This document shows, piece by piece, positions 9,983-22,500 of a stretch of 64,000 nucleotides of DNA. The stretch is from NCBI GenBank assembly GCA_949825045.1, contig OX463829.1:17392715-17456714 (forward strand), written 5' to 3'. Positions within the stretch are counted from its first letter, which is position 1, and each line of letters begins with the position of its first letter. The translations under genes were made by a program, and so were the position numbers. The stretch comes from Argyresthia goedartella (Eukaryota; Arthropoda; Insecta; Lepidoptera; Argyresthiidae). The notes under the pieces are model-generated. The model searched no databases, was not told the DNA's origin, and saw only the letters and a program-made list of their open reading frames with translations.

Positions 9983-10349
9983 AGATCGGTTAACTAAAGC
10001 TGGCACGTTCAAAACATTTACACGTTGCGCTTGTGTAGTGTCTGTGAATAAGCGCGCGGCGTGACGTTGCACTGCATGGGCATCAAGAATAGTATGTCTG
10101 TCTCTCTCGCGCGCGGCCAAAATTATGAGTACGAAGGAGACGGTTATTGTTTTGATTTTGCTACTGCTTATAAATATAGAGTGATCTTATGTATTCTTGT
10201 CATGTGTCAATCGACGCGTGTTATTGTGTTTGTTTACCTATTTCGATGTTACAATAAAATAATTAAGTTTTAAACAAATTGTATAGTGAAATTGCATTAG
10301 TGTGAGTACTGTGAACGTGCCACTGTACAGATGTTTACAAGAAACCCAC

Positions 10350-10544
10350 CTGTGCTCTTGCTCCCCCTGCCTATCTCCCCCGCACGTCTCGTGGTCACTG
10401 CGCCGGCGCAGCGCGATGTCCTCGCCCGGAGGCACGCGCCTCGCCGCGTCTCCGCTGACCCACACGGGAATGCGCCTCTCCTGCGGCGAAGGGCTTTTTG
10501 ACTCGCTCTTGGGCTTCAGTTTATCTCGTGTCGGCGAGTGCTCC
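10350..10544 (-). CDS. CLASRP: CLASRP exon 16
   Basis: The acceptor TTTTCAG precedes GGAGCACTCG, and a good donor GTGGGT follows after CACAG. The exon starts one base into a codon that completes AGG with exon 15 and ends two bases into the next codon. It encodes a polar, charged segment (EHSPTRDKLKPKSESKSPSP and onward), suiting the tail of an RS protein. If the donor is not used, the frame reads on to a stop at about 10238, adding 37 residues with a hydrophobic end, which I think less likely. Confidence 0.65.
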
Positions 10545-13500
10545 CTGAAAACAATTTTTAGTATAAATCTACTTGTTTTTGGGAGTGCAACTCCAAATTG
10601 GCTACTTGAAGTACTACTACAAGGGTAGTCACCAGACTTCAACGACTAACATAATTTTAATATTTTTGATAACCCGTCCAGTAGTCATATATCTAATGAT
10701 TTGGATCATTGGTCATCGTGTCTATCAAAGATTCTAAAGCAACGAAGATCCAGACGATAAGCGAGGAAAAAGTGAGTTGGTTAATAAACTTCTTGCTCCC
10801 ATACAAATCAGCAGGACCAGACGGCATAATCCCGGCCCTTCTGCAATGGGGGAACAATATCTTTGGAAAATAATTCGGTACACATAATCTTTGAAATAAA
10901 ACAGTAATTAACATTTAAATATAAATAATAATAAGAAATTTTCATCATCAATCAGCCTGCACCTACCCTTCTGCAGGGTACAACAGGCCAGAGGCAAGAA
11001 GCCACCGTGGTTAGCTCAGACTGGGCTGCCTCCCTACCCTTGATACGCAAGGCAAGACTAGCTTGCCTTTCCGTCATTTGAACAGAACACAGTTACCTAC
11101 TCTGTTGAGAAGAATGACAACTTCATACAAAAAAAACGATTTACTAGCGCAACCTAGTGGGTAGTAGCGGTAGCCTTAGCGTTTTTTGTGAAGTTGTCAT
11201 TCTTCTCGACAGAGTAGGAAACTGTGTTCTGTTCAAATGACGGAAAAGCAAGCTTGAATTCTTGCTTTGCGTATCAAGGGTGGGCAGAGCAGGAGATGGC
11301 TGCAGATCGGACAAAGTGGAGGAGCTATACTGTGAGTCCTACTCCTATACCCCTGCCAAGGGGTGTCAGTTTGGTTAAATACCGTTTGGTTAAAATCCGT
11401 TTTGGTCGGGGGTTGGGGTTAAATGCATCTTTTATCATTACTTGAGTTTAATTTATATTTGCATTGTTAGTTCCTCGTGGATTGTTAAAGAATTCTATAG
11501 ACGGATATCTGATCATGATGATTACTACGGGCATCGTAAAAATACCCATTTAAATATTCATAAGCGTTCTGAAATTGTCCCGCGGCTTGGAAATCATTTC
11601 GATGTACCGGGTCAAATGTGTGAATATAAATTTATATATGGTAAAACTATATATATTTTATCTAACATATCTTTACTGCAAATAAACACTCTTTACTGCA
11701 TCCAAAAACCGCACGTTACGACCAGCATAATACTATACTACTTGGTAAAAACTCATTTCTTATCTGAATATTGATACATTATGACCATAACGTATCAATT
11801 TTCGACAAATTAAGACATTCAAATTTCGAACGCCGACGCCCGCCTGCGTGCCACCCCTAGTTTGTCTGTGAAGTTGGTACTACTGAACACGCTAAATAAC
11901 TGCAGAGCAATTATCAATGCCACAATGCCGGTCGAACATGCGGTTCCTGAACACATCAAAGAGAGCTTATGAATGTGTGTAGATAAACTAGTCTATGCAA
12001 CTGTACATAATTAGGCATTGAAACTCTCGAATGATATTATTATGAAACTCACTCTCGAGTTTAAATGCCCTCCATTATGTCTCCTCCAGTCTTTTAAACT
12101 ACTATAAAATGGGATTTTTAAGCAAAATATCTATTAGGTATTTGTTTCGGAAAACTAACGACCTACCTAATTGCAATGCGGAGGCGCATACAAAAAACAG
12201 CGAAAAGGGTGTAGTCAGAACAGGTTTTGTGTTATGTATGTCTCCCATCCTGCGCCCTTCCCCCACACCCCTGCACTCGTAAACAAGTCAACGCACACAA
12301 CTGCATTTTGTGGAGAAGTGTAAATGAAATTTAGCACGGTAAAATAGTTTATCTACTCACATATCATAAATATATATAAAGTACGGCGAAAATGATGGGT
12401 TTGCTAGAAGCTGCGAGTGCAGGAGTAACAGTAGGTGACTGGAACAAGGTTGTGGAGAAAACGAACTCGATAATACATCAGATTTCGAACGAGACACACG
12501 TAGACAATATATACAAAACGAGATAATACTATCTCTTAGTGCGGACAGCAGCGATCACGACGACAGCAGTAGTTCAAAAGAATATAGCAGTGCATTTTAC
12601 TTGCAAGGGCTAATATTTTATTTTTTCTGTCAGACAAACATACAAATATGTCGGTTTTAGACAGGTCGCCATACATCTCATACGTTAGATAGGTTACTTG
12701 ACATTTAATTTGATTCATCGCGACAAAAACTAAATAAAACACAATCGATTCTCGGATGTTTAAAGCCCGTATCGATTAATTCAATTTAATCGATGATTTC
12801 AAGCAGGTCGCCTCACTAGCAGAGACCTGTCCAAAGACCTACGGTAAATTGTTTCCACTATACAGTACTACACGACAAAGTTAACTAGACACCTCACTCT
12901 GATTAAGTCACAGAGTTCTGTCACTCGACGCGAGAGCGGGCGAAAGAGGGATGGAGGGGAAATCGCATTTCTCGCGAGTGCCCAGATAACTATGGCGGAC
13001 AGTAGACTGGTACAGCCGACGCGGATTACTGCACTAATTGAACCGTCAGTGAGTCTTATGAACAAGGTCTTAAGATTCTTTTCATCCGAACTCGAACACT
13101 TAATCGATCTGTCAAATATTCGGGCTCCCGGCTCTATATTGAAAACGTATCCGCCCTGGCGAATCTATTCGGACCTCGCTCAACACTACAGGAACTTATC
13201 TGGCAGTGGTTGTCTGCCAAGTTTGAGTACTGCCCCCTTTATTCAGCAACTGAAATCCACCGAAATCTGGGGAATCTGACAGTTTTATACATTAGGCGTA
13301 GTTTAAACTGCGTTGGATTCGAGTAACTGAACAAGAGGGTTTGAGAGGCATGAGGCGACAACAATGAGATGTTACCTCGAAGAGGAGCCGGAGCAACTTC
13401 GGTCAGAGTCGTCGCTGGAGCGCCGCTGTTGGTGTCGCATCTCCCGTTGTCTGGAACAGATATAGGTAAATAATATAATAATAATAATTATTATTATTAT

Positions 13501-16500
13501 AGCCAAGTAATGTCCCCATCAAGGGGCACGGGCCTTTACTCGGACTCTATTAAGATTGAGCCATACTCTACCACGCTGGCTCTGTGCGGGCAGGTGGAGG
13601 GTTGTCGGGCTAGTGGGCAGCCCGACTCTTAGTATTAGGGCCTCAGACACAGCTTTACGACTACTGCCACCGAGTAGCGATAGTAGCCGGGACCAACAGC
13701 TTAACGTATCATCCGAAACATGGAAGCACCCGAAAAGAATGCCACATAGAAACGAAAATCCATACACTACCCGAATAATTAAATAGAGAGATAAATAAGA
13801 GGAATATTATAACGAGCAAATAAAAAACTAGTTGAGCGAAAAACGAATTACCTGAAATGAGCAACAAAATTACCGAATGGTCTAGCTAAGTGGTTGGACA
13901 GGGTCGGTGAAGGATTCTGAGGGTGAGCGAAGCGAAGCTCCTTTTATCCTTCGTGCTAGGTTGAACATGTATGAAAAACAAAATCCAACTCTCGTTTTGC
14001 ATTTTATGTTTCAAGTCAATCAAGGTTTTTAAGTTGCTGTAGTGCAGTTGTTGCGCAGAGCTCGGCGCAAATCACGATATTATATGAAGTTGGCATCACC
14101 ACTAGCTTATCAGGGACCTCACTGTTGTTCATGGCTTTTTCAGTACACTATGGTTTTCCGGGTATCCTCGCTATGTCTTTGGAGCATCTATTGCTGCATG
14201 CCGTTACGCAAGCAACAACTACTGTATATAGCTAATTTGTGTTTGTAGCTTTCTTGTACGCTATCGTATCGTAATACTCGGCTTCTGCGCACAGTGTGTC
14301 CTTTGGCTCTTCTGCACAAATATTAATTCTACAAGTTTAATTAAATTAAATTATTTCAAAACCACATGCAAACTATTATAACAATCGGTACTGTAATTAC
14401 CCTGAAATTGAAAGCTATTTACGAAAAATTACGAAATGCAAAAACACATTTTTACCGACCAAATTTCGAACTAATTATTTTTGATAAAATTTAAATAATG
14501 TAAGGTCGGTGTTTTCATACTTGAGTTAAGTGGTAAACAAACACATTTCACGAAATTCCGAAGAATCACGCAACGTAGATTACCGCAATAAGTTATACTC
14601 TCATATTCAGACAAAGCACGGATGTGGCTACATCTAGGCTAGTATATTTTAGTTACTTTCATAGTGTGATGTCCTATGGTATCTTGTTGTGGGGGAAAGC
14701 AGCGGATATTCAAACTATTTTTATTTTACAGAAAAGAGCTATTCGAGCAATTTATAATTTAAAACGAACAGACTCCTTAAGAGAGCTTTTTAAAGAAATT
14801 GACATACTAACAGTAGCTAGTCAATTTATTTTCGAAAATATAATGTATGTACGCAAGAACCTTACAACATTTTCCAAACTTAGCGATAGCTGTAATGTTA
14901 ACCTAAGAAATAATCACAGACTATGTGCGCCCCGTTTTAGACTCGCGAAGGTTAGCAATTCTTTCAAGGGTCAGTGCATTCTCTACTACAATAAGATACC
15001 TCTGGAGATTTTGAAATTGCCACTTGAGCAATTCAAAAAGCATGTTAAAGCGACTTTGTCGAAAAAGGGATATTACAATGTTCAAGATTACTTAAATGAC
15101 AGGACTGTATGGGGTTAATCTGGCTCAACACAGACCTTGCTGTTAATAATTTTGTAATTATTTATTCCTGCTTATTAATCATAACAATTAAATTTTTCAT
15201 ATTTGTATTAGTTAAGCACAACCTATTTTTAAAAGAGATCTAAAAATAAATCTGTGGGAGTTTCTACGCCCTTCTTCTCCCACAGTGGTCCAATGTAGAG
15301 AAGAGGCAAAAAATGACGTTTGCTAAGTATATGTAAATATCTACAGTAATAAAGTACTTTGACTATTGACTATTGACTATTGACTCTATTAGGAACACTC
15401 ACGCACTGATTGCCACTCACAAATTGGAACACTATGCACTAATGCTAATATAATAATGCGTTTAATTAAGTATTCACTTTTGCACTTTATATATGAATGA
15501 TATCTGTACTTGACTAATTAGTAAAACTTTACTCAAATAATAAAAACTATTTGCGACGGGCTGACGACAAAGTACAAAAAAAAACTGAAACATATAAAAC
15601 ACTAGTTCGAAATAGTGGCACATTCCGCAAGATTTGGCTGCATGGAAAACGCTGTTGGAGCAAATACATTTCATACCAAAATTGTTATGTTCATCAAAAT
15701 TGTACACCCTATTTTATGCTAAACTACATGGGGTCGTCCCGCTCCGCTCCGCTTCGCTTTAGCACCAGGTTGTATTATAAAGTTATACCTTAACAAAACT
15801 AACTTTACTACTATAACAAAAGAAACCTATAGCATGTACCAAATATGCGAGAGGTCTGACAACCGTAGTACCTTGAAGTGTAATTAGATTTTTAGTTTAA
15901 ATGTATATTCCTAAACGTTTTTGAGACGATATTGTTATAGAGTACGCTGATATAGATGATGAAATAAATGATGAATAAGAAAGCTATTTAATTTTATTTA
16001 CTTAAACCTAAACACATACGGCCTTACTAATAAAAAAAGTTATTCACTGTTTAACTTATACAGTGTTTTGTCCTTTTCCTACGGCGAGTAAATGTCAAAT
16101 GTCAAAGCAAGACAAAACACTGTATAAGTTAAACCGTGAATAAGTTCTTTTATTAGTAAGGCCGTTAACCGTTAACTATTCAAGCGATACAATAACGACA
16201 CGGCGCGCCGTGCGAGATATTCAATTGTGTGATAAAATTGACATCTTTTGCAAACTGATTTAGCCACAGCCAGAATAGCATTTTTTGCCGTCGGGATCGA
16301 ACACTTTGACATTTTGACTAATACTGCGGCGTGCCTCGTATTCTATGGCTCCCAAACGATATAGGATATCATTTTTTCAGTAAAAAGACGAAATCCGAAA
16401 ATATATGGTCATATTTAAAGTCGAATATCTCGTCCCCTAAATAACTTACAGAGTTGGCGTCGTACAATGTTTTGTTCCTTATTATACCTGACGTTACCTG

Positions 16501-19500
16501 GCTTTAAGCCAAATATTGAGAGTAGCATACTTGACTTCCTTTCCGGTGCGACGAATTTAGCCCTAAACAGCTCACTTCCTGTTTAAAACTCCTAAAATAC
16601 ATGTCATATCCGTTTGGAACCTCAGCAACATTGCGCGCGTAAAGTTTCAGAAATGGCGGCAATTGTAGCCAGCGTTATTGCGCGCGGTCAATTTTCAGGT
16701 CATTGGCGTTTTGGATTTCTTTCCGAGCGCACGCGTTTAACAAATTTGAAAATATTCCAAGTTACTTTTCGAAATATCCTTGGAATTTTGTTACGGTTAT
16801 AGTGTTAATTGTTCAGTGTAACAGCAATAAATAATCCGTTTAATAAAAACCGCGGTAAATAGCCCCGCGTAGTGAATCATCGAGGAGTGATCGCTACAGC
16901 AGTTCCACTTCCACTCTCCGGAGAGGGGAGCAGCCGGAGGAGAAGACATCGGGGGAGTAAGAAAGAATTCAAGGACAAGTAATCTGGAAAAATCGTTCCA
17001 AGATTCAGCTAGTAACATCTCGGCAATGCATGATCGTATGCTAAACCGATCGAGTGATGCAATGTTTAGTAACTCACACAATCTCGCAATAAGATATGTT
17101 TAATTCTGACATTGAATTTGATAGGAATATCACTCCCTTTGATATAGGAGTGATATTTATAAGTAGCTATTTGCAACTACCCTCGAAAGTACAAACATTG
17201 CATTCATCCGAATCTCACGCTGAGAAAATCATAAGTAAATCCAATCCAATCAGGTTAGGTATTTGCCGTTCGCATGAGTTACAAACTTTTATTTTTCTGT
17301 GCTGGGGTTCATTGAACTCGAGTGCGCTAAGTCCTTCGATGGCAATCATACTTGGCGGGAACGTAGTGAGCGCCCATGGTTATACCACATGGTTTGATCA
17401 AGCAGGAGGATAAAAAAGGGATATTTTCGACGGTCATGTCTTGGCTTGTTTAGCACCAAGCAGATTCCGGCTACAGGGATAAGGTATGTAATACAATCAA
17501 CGAGAGGTCTTCCGAGGGGGAAAATAATAAAATCGATTCTTATCAATTGCGAACTATTGACGTTGGACGAGTGGATCTCTACTCAATGCATTCACGACCA
17601 TCGCGTAATGGTAACCTCGTGCAAGATTTTGCCCTCGGTGGATAGTCCATAACTAAACCCAGTTTTACAGATTTTATGTCCGAGGAAGGAGAAACCTGGA
17701 GATTTTTCGTGAGTTTGCCATCCAGAGCAAGGCAAACAGAGAAGGTAAGCCCGCGCCCGCGCGCAGCGGTGTCGCGCCCCCGCCGCCCGGAGCCCGGCCA
17801 GCGCTCCGGGCCGCCATCCTGCGCAAGGCTGGCGCACGCGCGGAGGGGAAGCAGGAGACAAACGACGACACGGCGACTGCGTGCATTTTCGTGAGTTCGA
17901 CCTCCAGAGCAAGGCGAGTAGAGAAGGTGAGCCCTTGCGCTGCTGGCTGCCCGCTGCACTTAGCCCGCGCCCGCGCGCAGCGGTGACGCGCCCCCGCCGC
18001 CCGGAGCCGGCATACGGCGAGCGCTCCGGGCCGCCAGCCTGCGCAAGGCTGGTGCGTGCGCGGAGGGGAGGCAGGAGGCGAACGACGACGCGGCGACTAC
18101 GAGCCGCAGCCAAATGTATGTGTCGCAGCCCAGTCTGAGCGCCATAGTACACCAATCAGCGCGGCTTGGCTACAGAGAAATTGAAAATCCCGCGTGAAGT
18201 GACCTGTTGATCAATCTTCGATGGTAATATACCGCTGATACAGTTTCTGCAACTAAGTCCACCTGCAAGGTTTAAAGCGACATTGACATGCAGTTATGTC
18301 AGCCGTTAAGCCGGTAGTGCCTGCGCGTAAGGGGACATCGCTACTAAACGCTCGTGTGAGTATGAAATGAATCAGTCTATGCGAGACTGTTCAATTAAAC
18401 ATCTTGCGCAAAGATGTAGATATCTGATGGCTGGTTGTCGTGCATTTCTAGTATCCCGGCGAAACTTAAGATCTAACTCAGTCTCTGCAACGTTTCCATC
18501 TGTGCAAGGTTCAAAGCGACATTTTCATACAGAAACATCGCCTGATGTTGGTAGAACTAGGCGGACAGAGTGGAGGCAAACAATTTTCCTACAGTTTTAT
18601 TGTAACGTTTTACTCATTTACGTGATATCTTAACCCTTTTTAAGCCAGTGACGAAGAAATATAAAATCAACACTATTTTATATTCCATTTATACTAATTA
18701 CTTTATGTACCTTTCTTTACTTTGAAATCAATAATTTCCATTTTAGCGCTGCTGCTTTAAAGGGATTAAAAGGGAGTTCTAAACATTAGGTATGTGGCTG
18801 GAGGACCGGCTATCTATATCCAGGGTAATCATAAACTACTCTTATTGTGGTATTGGTCTTACCTTTAATAAGTTAAACCACATTGTTAAAGAACTTTGAG
18901 TACCTACCTAGCTGATTTCCTCCAACACCTAATATAACAACGCGTTACAATCTAACAGAGCCGTCGTTTTTCAACCCGACTACTTTCATCAATCCGGCAG
19001 GATATGTTCGGCAATATGCATACTTCACTGCTTCAGACAATTATCATTGTAGCAGTCACCTTTCAGATTCACTATCCAAAGATATAGTCTGCTAATATTA
19101 TTCAGACAGTCATCCACCAGGATATTGTCGGAGCCATATAGAGACGTTATCTACACTACTTCTCACAAATGACCTACGTGTCACTGGACCGCGCAGGTCT
19201 TCATAATTCACTAGGTAAGTGGCTGTAAGAATGCACTTTTCAGTATATTATCCAAAAGGAGCTGATGACAGTCCTCGAGTCTCTCAGGACATTAATATAA
19301 ATTTGAGATTATATATACATCGTGATTTTTTCACATCTCCACTATTTATTTAGTTGTTTCTCAATAGTCGCTTTACTTCGACATATCCCAAGCGAACAGC
19401 AAAGGCTGCTTTAACCAAGTCGATGAAATCGAGGTAATCTAACCATAATGTGTCTTGGATGTGGCCGGTGCGGCATACAGCCCACAAGCAGAGTTCTTTA

Positions 19501-22500
19501 ATATTTCTACAGCTGTTCCGTAGAGTACCTACATAGTAAAGGAATAATAATAATAATAGTAGCAATGGGAGTATTGAATATCGGACTGAGCATGATATAC
19601 ATTAGCATATTGAGCGTGGGCGCCATTGTGCCTCTGCCGCCCCGTATGGGAAAAGGCGTGACGCTATGTTATGTTAGGACACCAACCTGGTATTTCTACC
19701 TGTGAACTAGCTTAATTACAGTTTTTCAAAACTTTTATAACCATTACACATTATTATTTTATTTAATGTTATGGCCATGCTGGATTATTCCAATGAAGTA
19801 TGTATATTTGACTTTTATGGTCCAGTCCTAGGCAACATGGTTTCAGTTAATGTTGTCTACACAGCTGCGGGTAATAATGAAAACGCGTTCAGATACTTGT
19901 ATTAGGTATCTGATCAATGATAAATGAATATGATGGGTACTAAACTTCTTTATCACTGTAGGCATTTACAAATATGCTTATTACGCGTAAACTTGTCTTT
20001 TTCAATATGCTTGCCCACTGTAGAAGCTCCTGTAATAGAATCAGCCACATCTAGCTATTCTCCTCAGAAGTGATACGAAAAGGTATTTAGGTTAATTGAG
20101 TAACTTTATCATTAAAGTCAGATTACAGAGTTGTTCGCCAGTCTTTTGCAAAGACCAATCATATGTGGAAGTACATAATCAGTGGTAATGCATCCAGGAG
20201 GCGCACTTCCAATTCAAAATACAGCAATTGTAATTTGATTAAACCTACTGCTAATCACTAATTTCATCAATGTTTTGTGTTTAAATCAGATTGGCCCTGT
20301 CTGTGCAAGGTACAAATAATAATAACTCATTTTCACACGTATTCGATTCGGCACGCCTACGTCTCTAGCTCCGAGTTTCGTAGGTCAGGCGACCGACCTG
20401 ATATCCTGCTGACCTCACAACTGCAGTCTTGGTAGTCGTCGAACAGAATGGCGAGCTAGCAGCCAAACACCGAGCACCAATCTCGGTGAACTTGTACGTA
20501 AGTGATGACTAAAGGGAAAACCTACTGGAGGTAAAGCTTTGCATATTCTTAGATTAATATAGAACAGATGAGTCTTAATAGCCAGAAACTAACTAACCAA
20601 GTCTAACCAAGCCAGCCCGAAACTCGGCTGGCTTCAAAAGATGACTTCATCAGACCTTTCTTAAGTCTGTGTTTGTTTATATCTATTTGCCTTATTTTTG
20701 AGTTGCATTTGCGCAGCCTATCTTTTCATCACGTACACGATGATGCATACACATTCAGTATCATAATTTATGTAAGGTTTCCATAAATGAACTCCTAGTC
20801 ATATCACATTGGCGTTTTTAACTCAGCAGTCGATACCAAACACTACTCAATATTAGGCTTAAAGCCAGGTAACGTCAGGTATAATATAGCAATTTTACCT
20901 GAAAATAAAATTGTTATTATACATACTTACCTGGCTTTAAGCCTAGGTAAATCGCTGCCTGCTGTACACATTACTGTGCAATGCATGATCGTGACACATT
21001 CTTAGACACGATCAGCTCTTTATTGAGTTGCCAATGACCTGAAAATTGAGCGCGCGCAATAACGCTGGCTACAATTGCCGCCATTTCTGAAACTTTACGC
21101 GCGCAATGTTGCTGAGGTTCCAAACGGATTTGACATGTATTTTAGGAGTTTTAAACAGGAAGTGAGCTGTTTAGGGCTAAATTCGTCGAACCGGAAAGGA
21201 AGTCAAGTATGCTACTCTCAATATTAGGCTTCAAGCCAGGTAAGTATGTATAATAACAATTTTATTTTCAGGTAAAATTGCTATATTTTGTGCTCTATCG
21301 AATGATATATGTTTTTTCACTTCTCATGCTCGAAAAGTACTTCTTTATGCTGGATGTAGGCTGCATAAAATTGCATTTTTGGCACTAGTGGATAAAGTGT
21401 TGTCGTCATCTAGACCACAGATTAATAATCTTGTAGCATACTCTTTGTTCAGCAAGCCGACTGGCTTAGCTGGTTAGTTTGCTTTTTGCTCGGAATTCAA
21501 GTCTAGTGTTCTACTGTCATGATTCTTGGATCGGTCCTCGTCACTATTTTCTTGAGCTCCGAGCTGACTTCATGTACTGACTTCTTTAAAGGTTCTTCTG
21601 TAAAAATGTTTAAATAGTATTCCGCCTGTAAATTTGTGTAGCCGATTGCTGTCCCCAACTCTTGGATATGTATTTGTCTAGCTCATAGACATTTCTGGAT
21701 TCTGTCTGTAAATATCTCAGTCTCTCTAAACCTACAGCTTATGACTCGATTACAACGCCCTTGATAGCTAGCTAACCTCCAGGCTTTCCGTCGCGGCATC
21801 TGCGTGCGACGACGGTCTACTAGCGTCAAGGAGCGTTGTAATCCATCGTACTAGCGTTGTAATGTAAAAAAAAACCATTGTCCTTTGGCAGTCATAACTT
21901 ATATTGGAAAGCAATATATTTGTTGCCTTTTTTTCTGTGGGCTGTCGATTTTCTGTCTTTCATTTATGTGATATTTTTTTCGTCTAGTATATTTTTATTT
22001 TCGACTAGTTAATAAAAATAAATCAAGTGTCGTTATCATTTTTCAACAGACTTCTTGAAGTTCTCAATTTGACTGTTTTTTTTTTTAGTATTTTGGTTAC
22101 GCGATTATTCCGTCAATGAATCGATTTTGATGATACTTATTTTGATTAGTAGGCCATATTTCAGAGGTGGTCTCATATAAATTTTATCCAAATTGATATA
22201 GCGCTTTTTGAAAAATCAACAAAAACTAAAAATAGATACACAGATAACGTTTTGGTTTGTGGTGGTCCCGTGCAGCAAAAGTTTTGATGACGACTTTTCA
22301 TGTACATAGACTACATTCGCATGCAGACCGGGGAGGAATAAATAGGACTTGAAGTTGAAGTCAGTTTAAGTTTTTGAATTGGTAAATTATTTATAAAACT
22401 CTTTTGGCATTGCCGAGTAGCATTCTTATTCAGGATTGCACTACTTGCCCAGAGCCCAGGGACACCCAGTATACCTGGCTAGTTAGTGTAGTGTAGTGTG

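Noticed and set aside
10238..10350. Read-through of CLASRP exon 16 to a stop at about 10238
   Set aside because: A consensus donor GTGGGT follows the exon, the extra residues are hydrophobic and unlike an RS-protein tail, and no AATAAA follows closely. Not excluded.
12992..13279. 95-codon ORF beginning MADSRLVQPTR
   Set aside because: No recognised motif, no splice or promoter context, and it lies antisense within a CLASRP intron; not enough to call a gene.
17592..18155. Overlapping open frames of up to 187 codons on both strands
   Set aside because: They arise from high GC in the tandem duplication; composition is Arg/Ala/Pro in every frame and no family motif is present.
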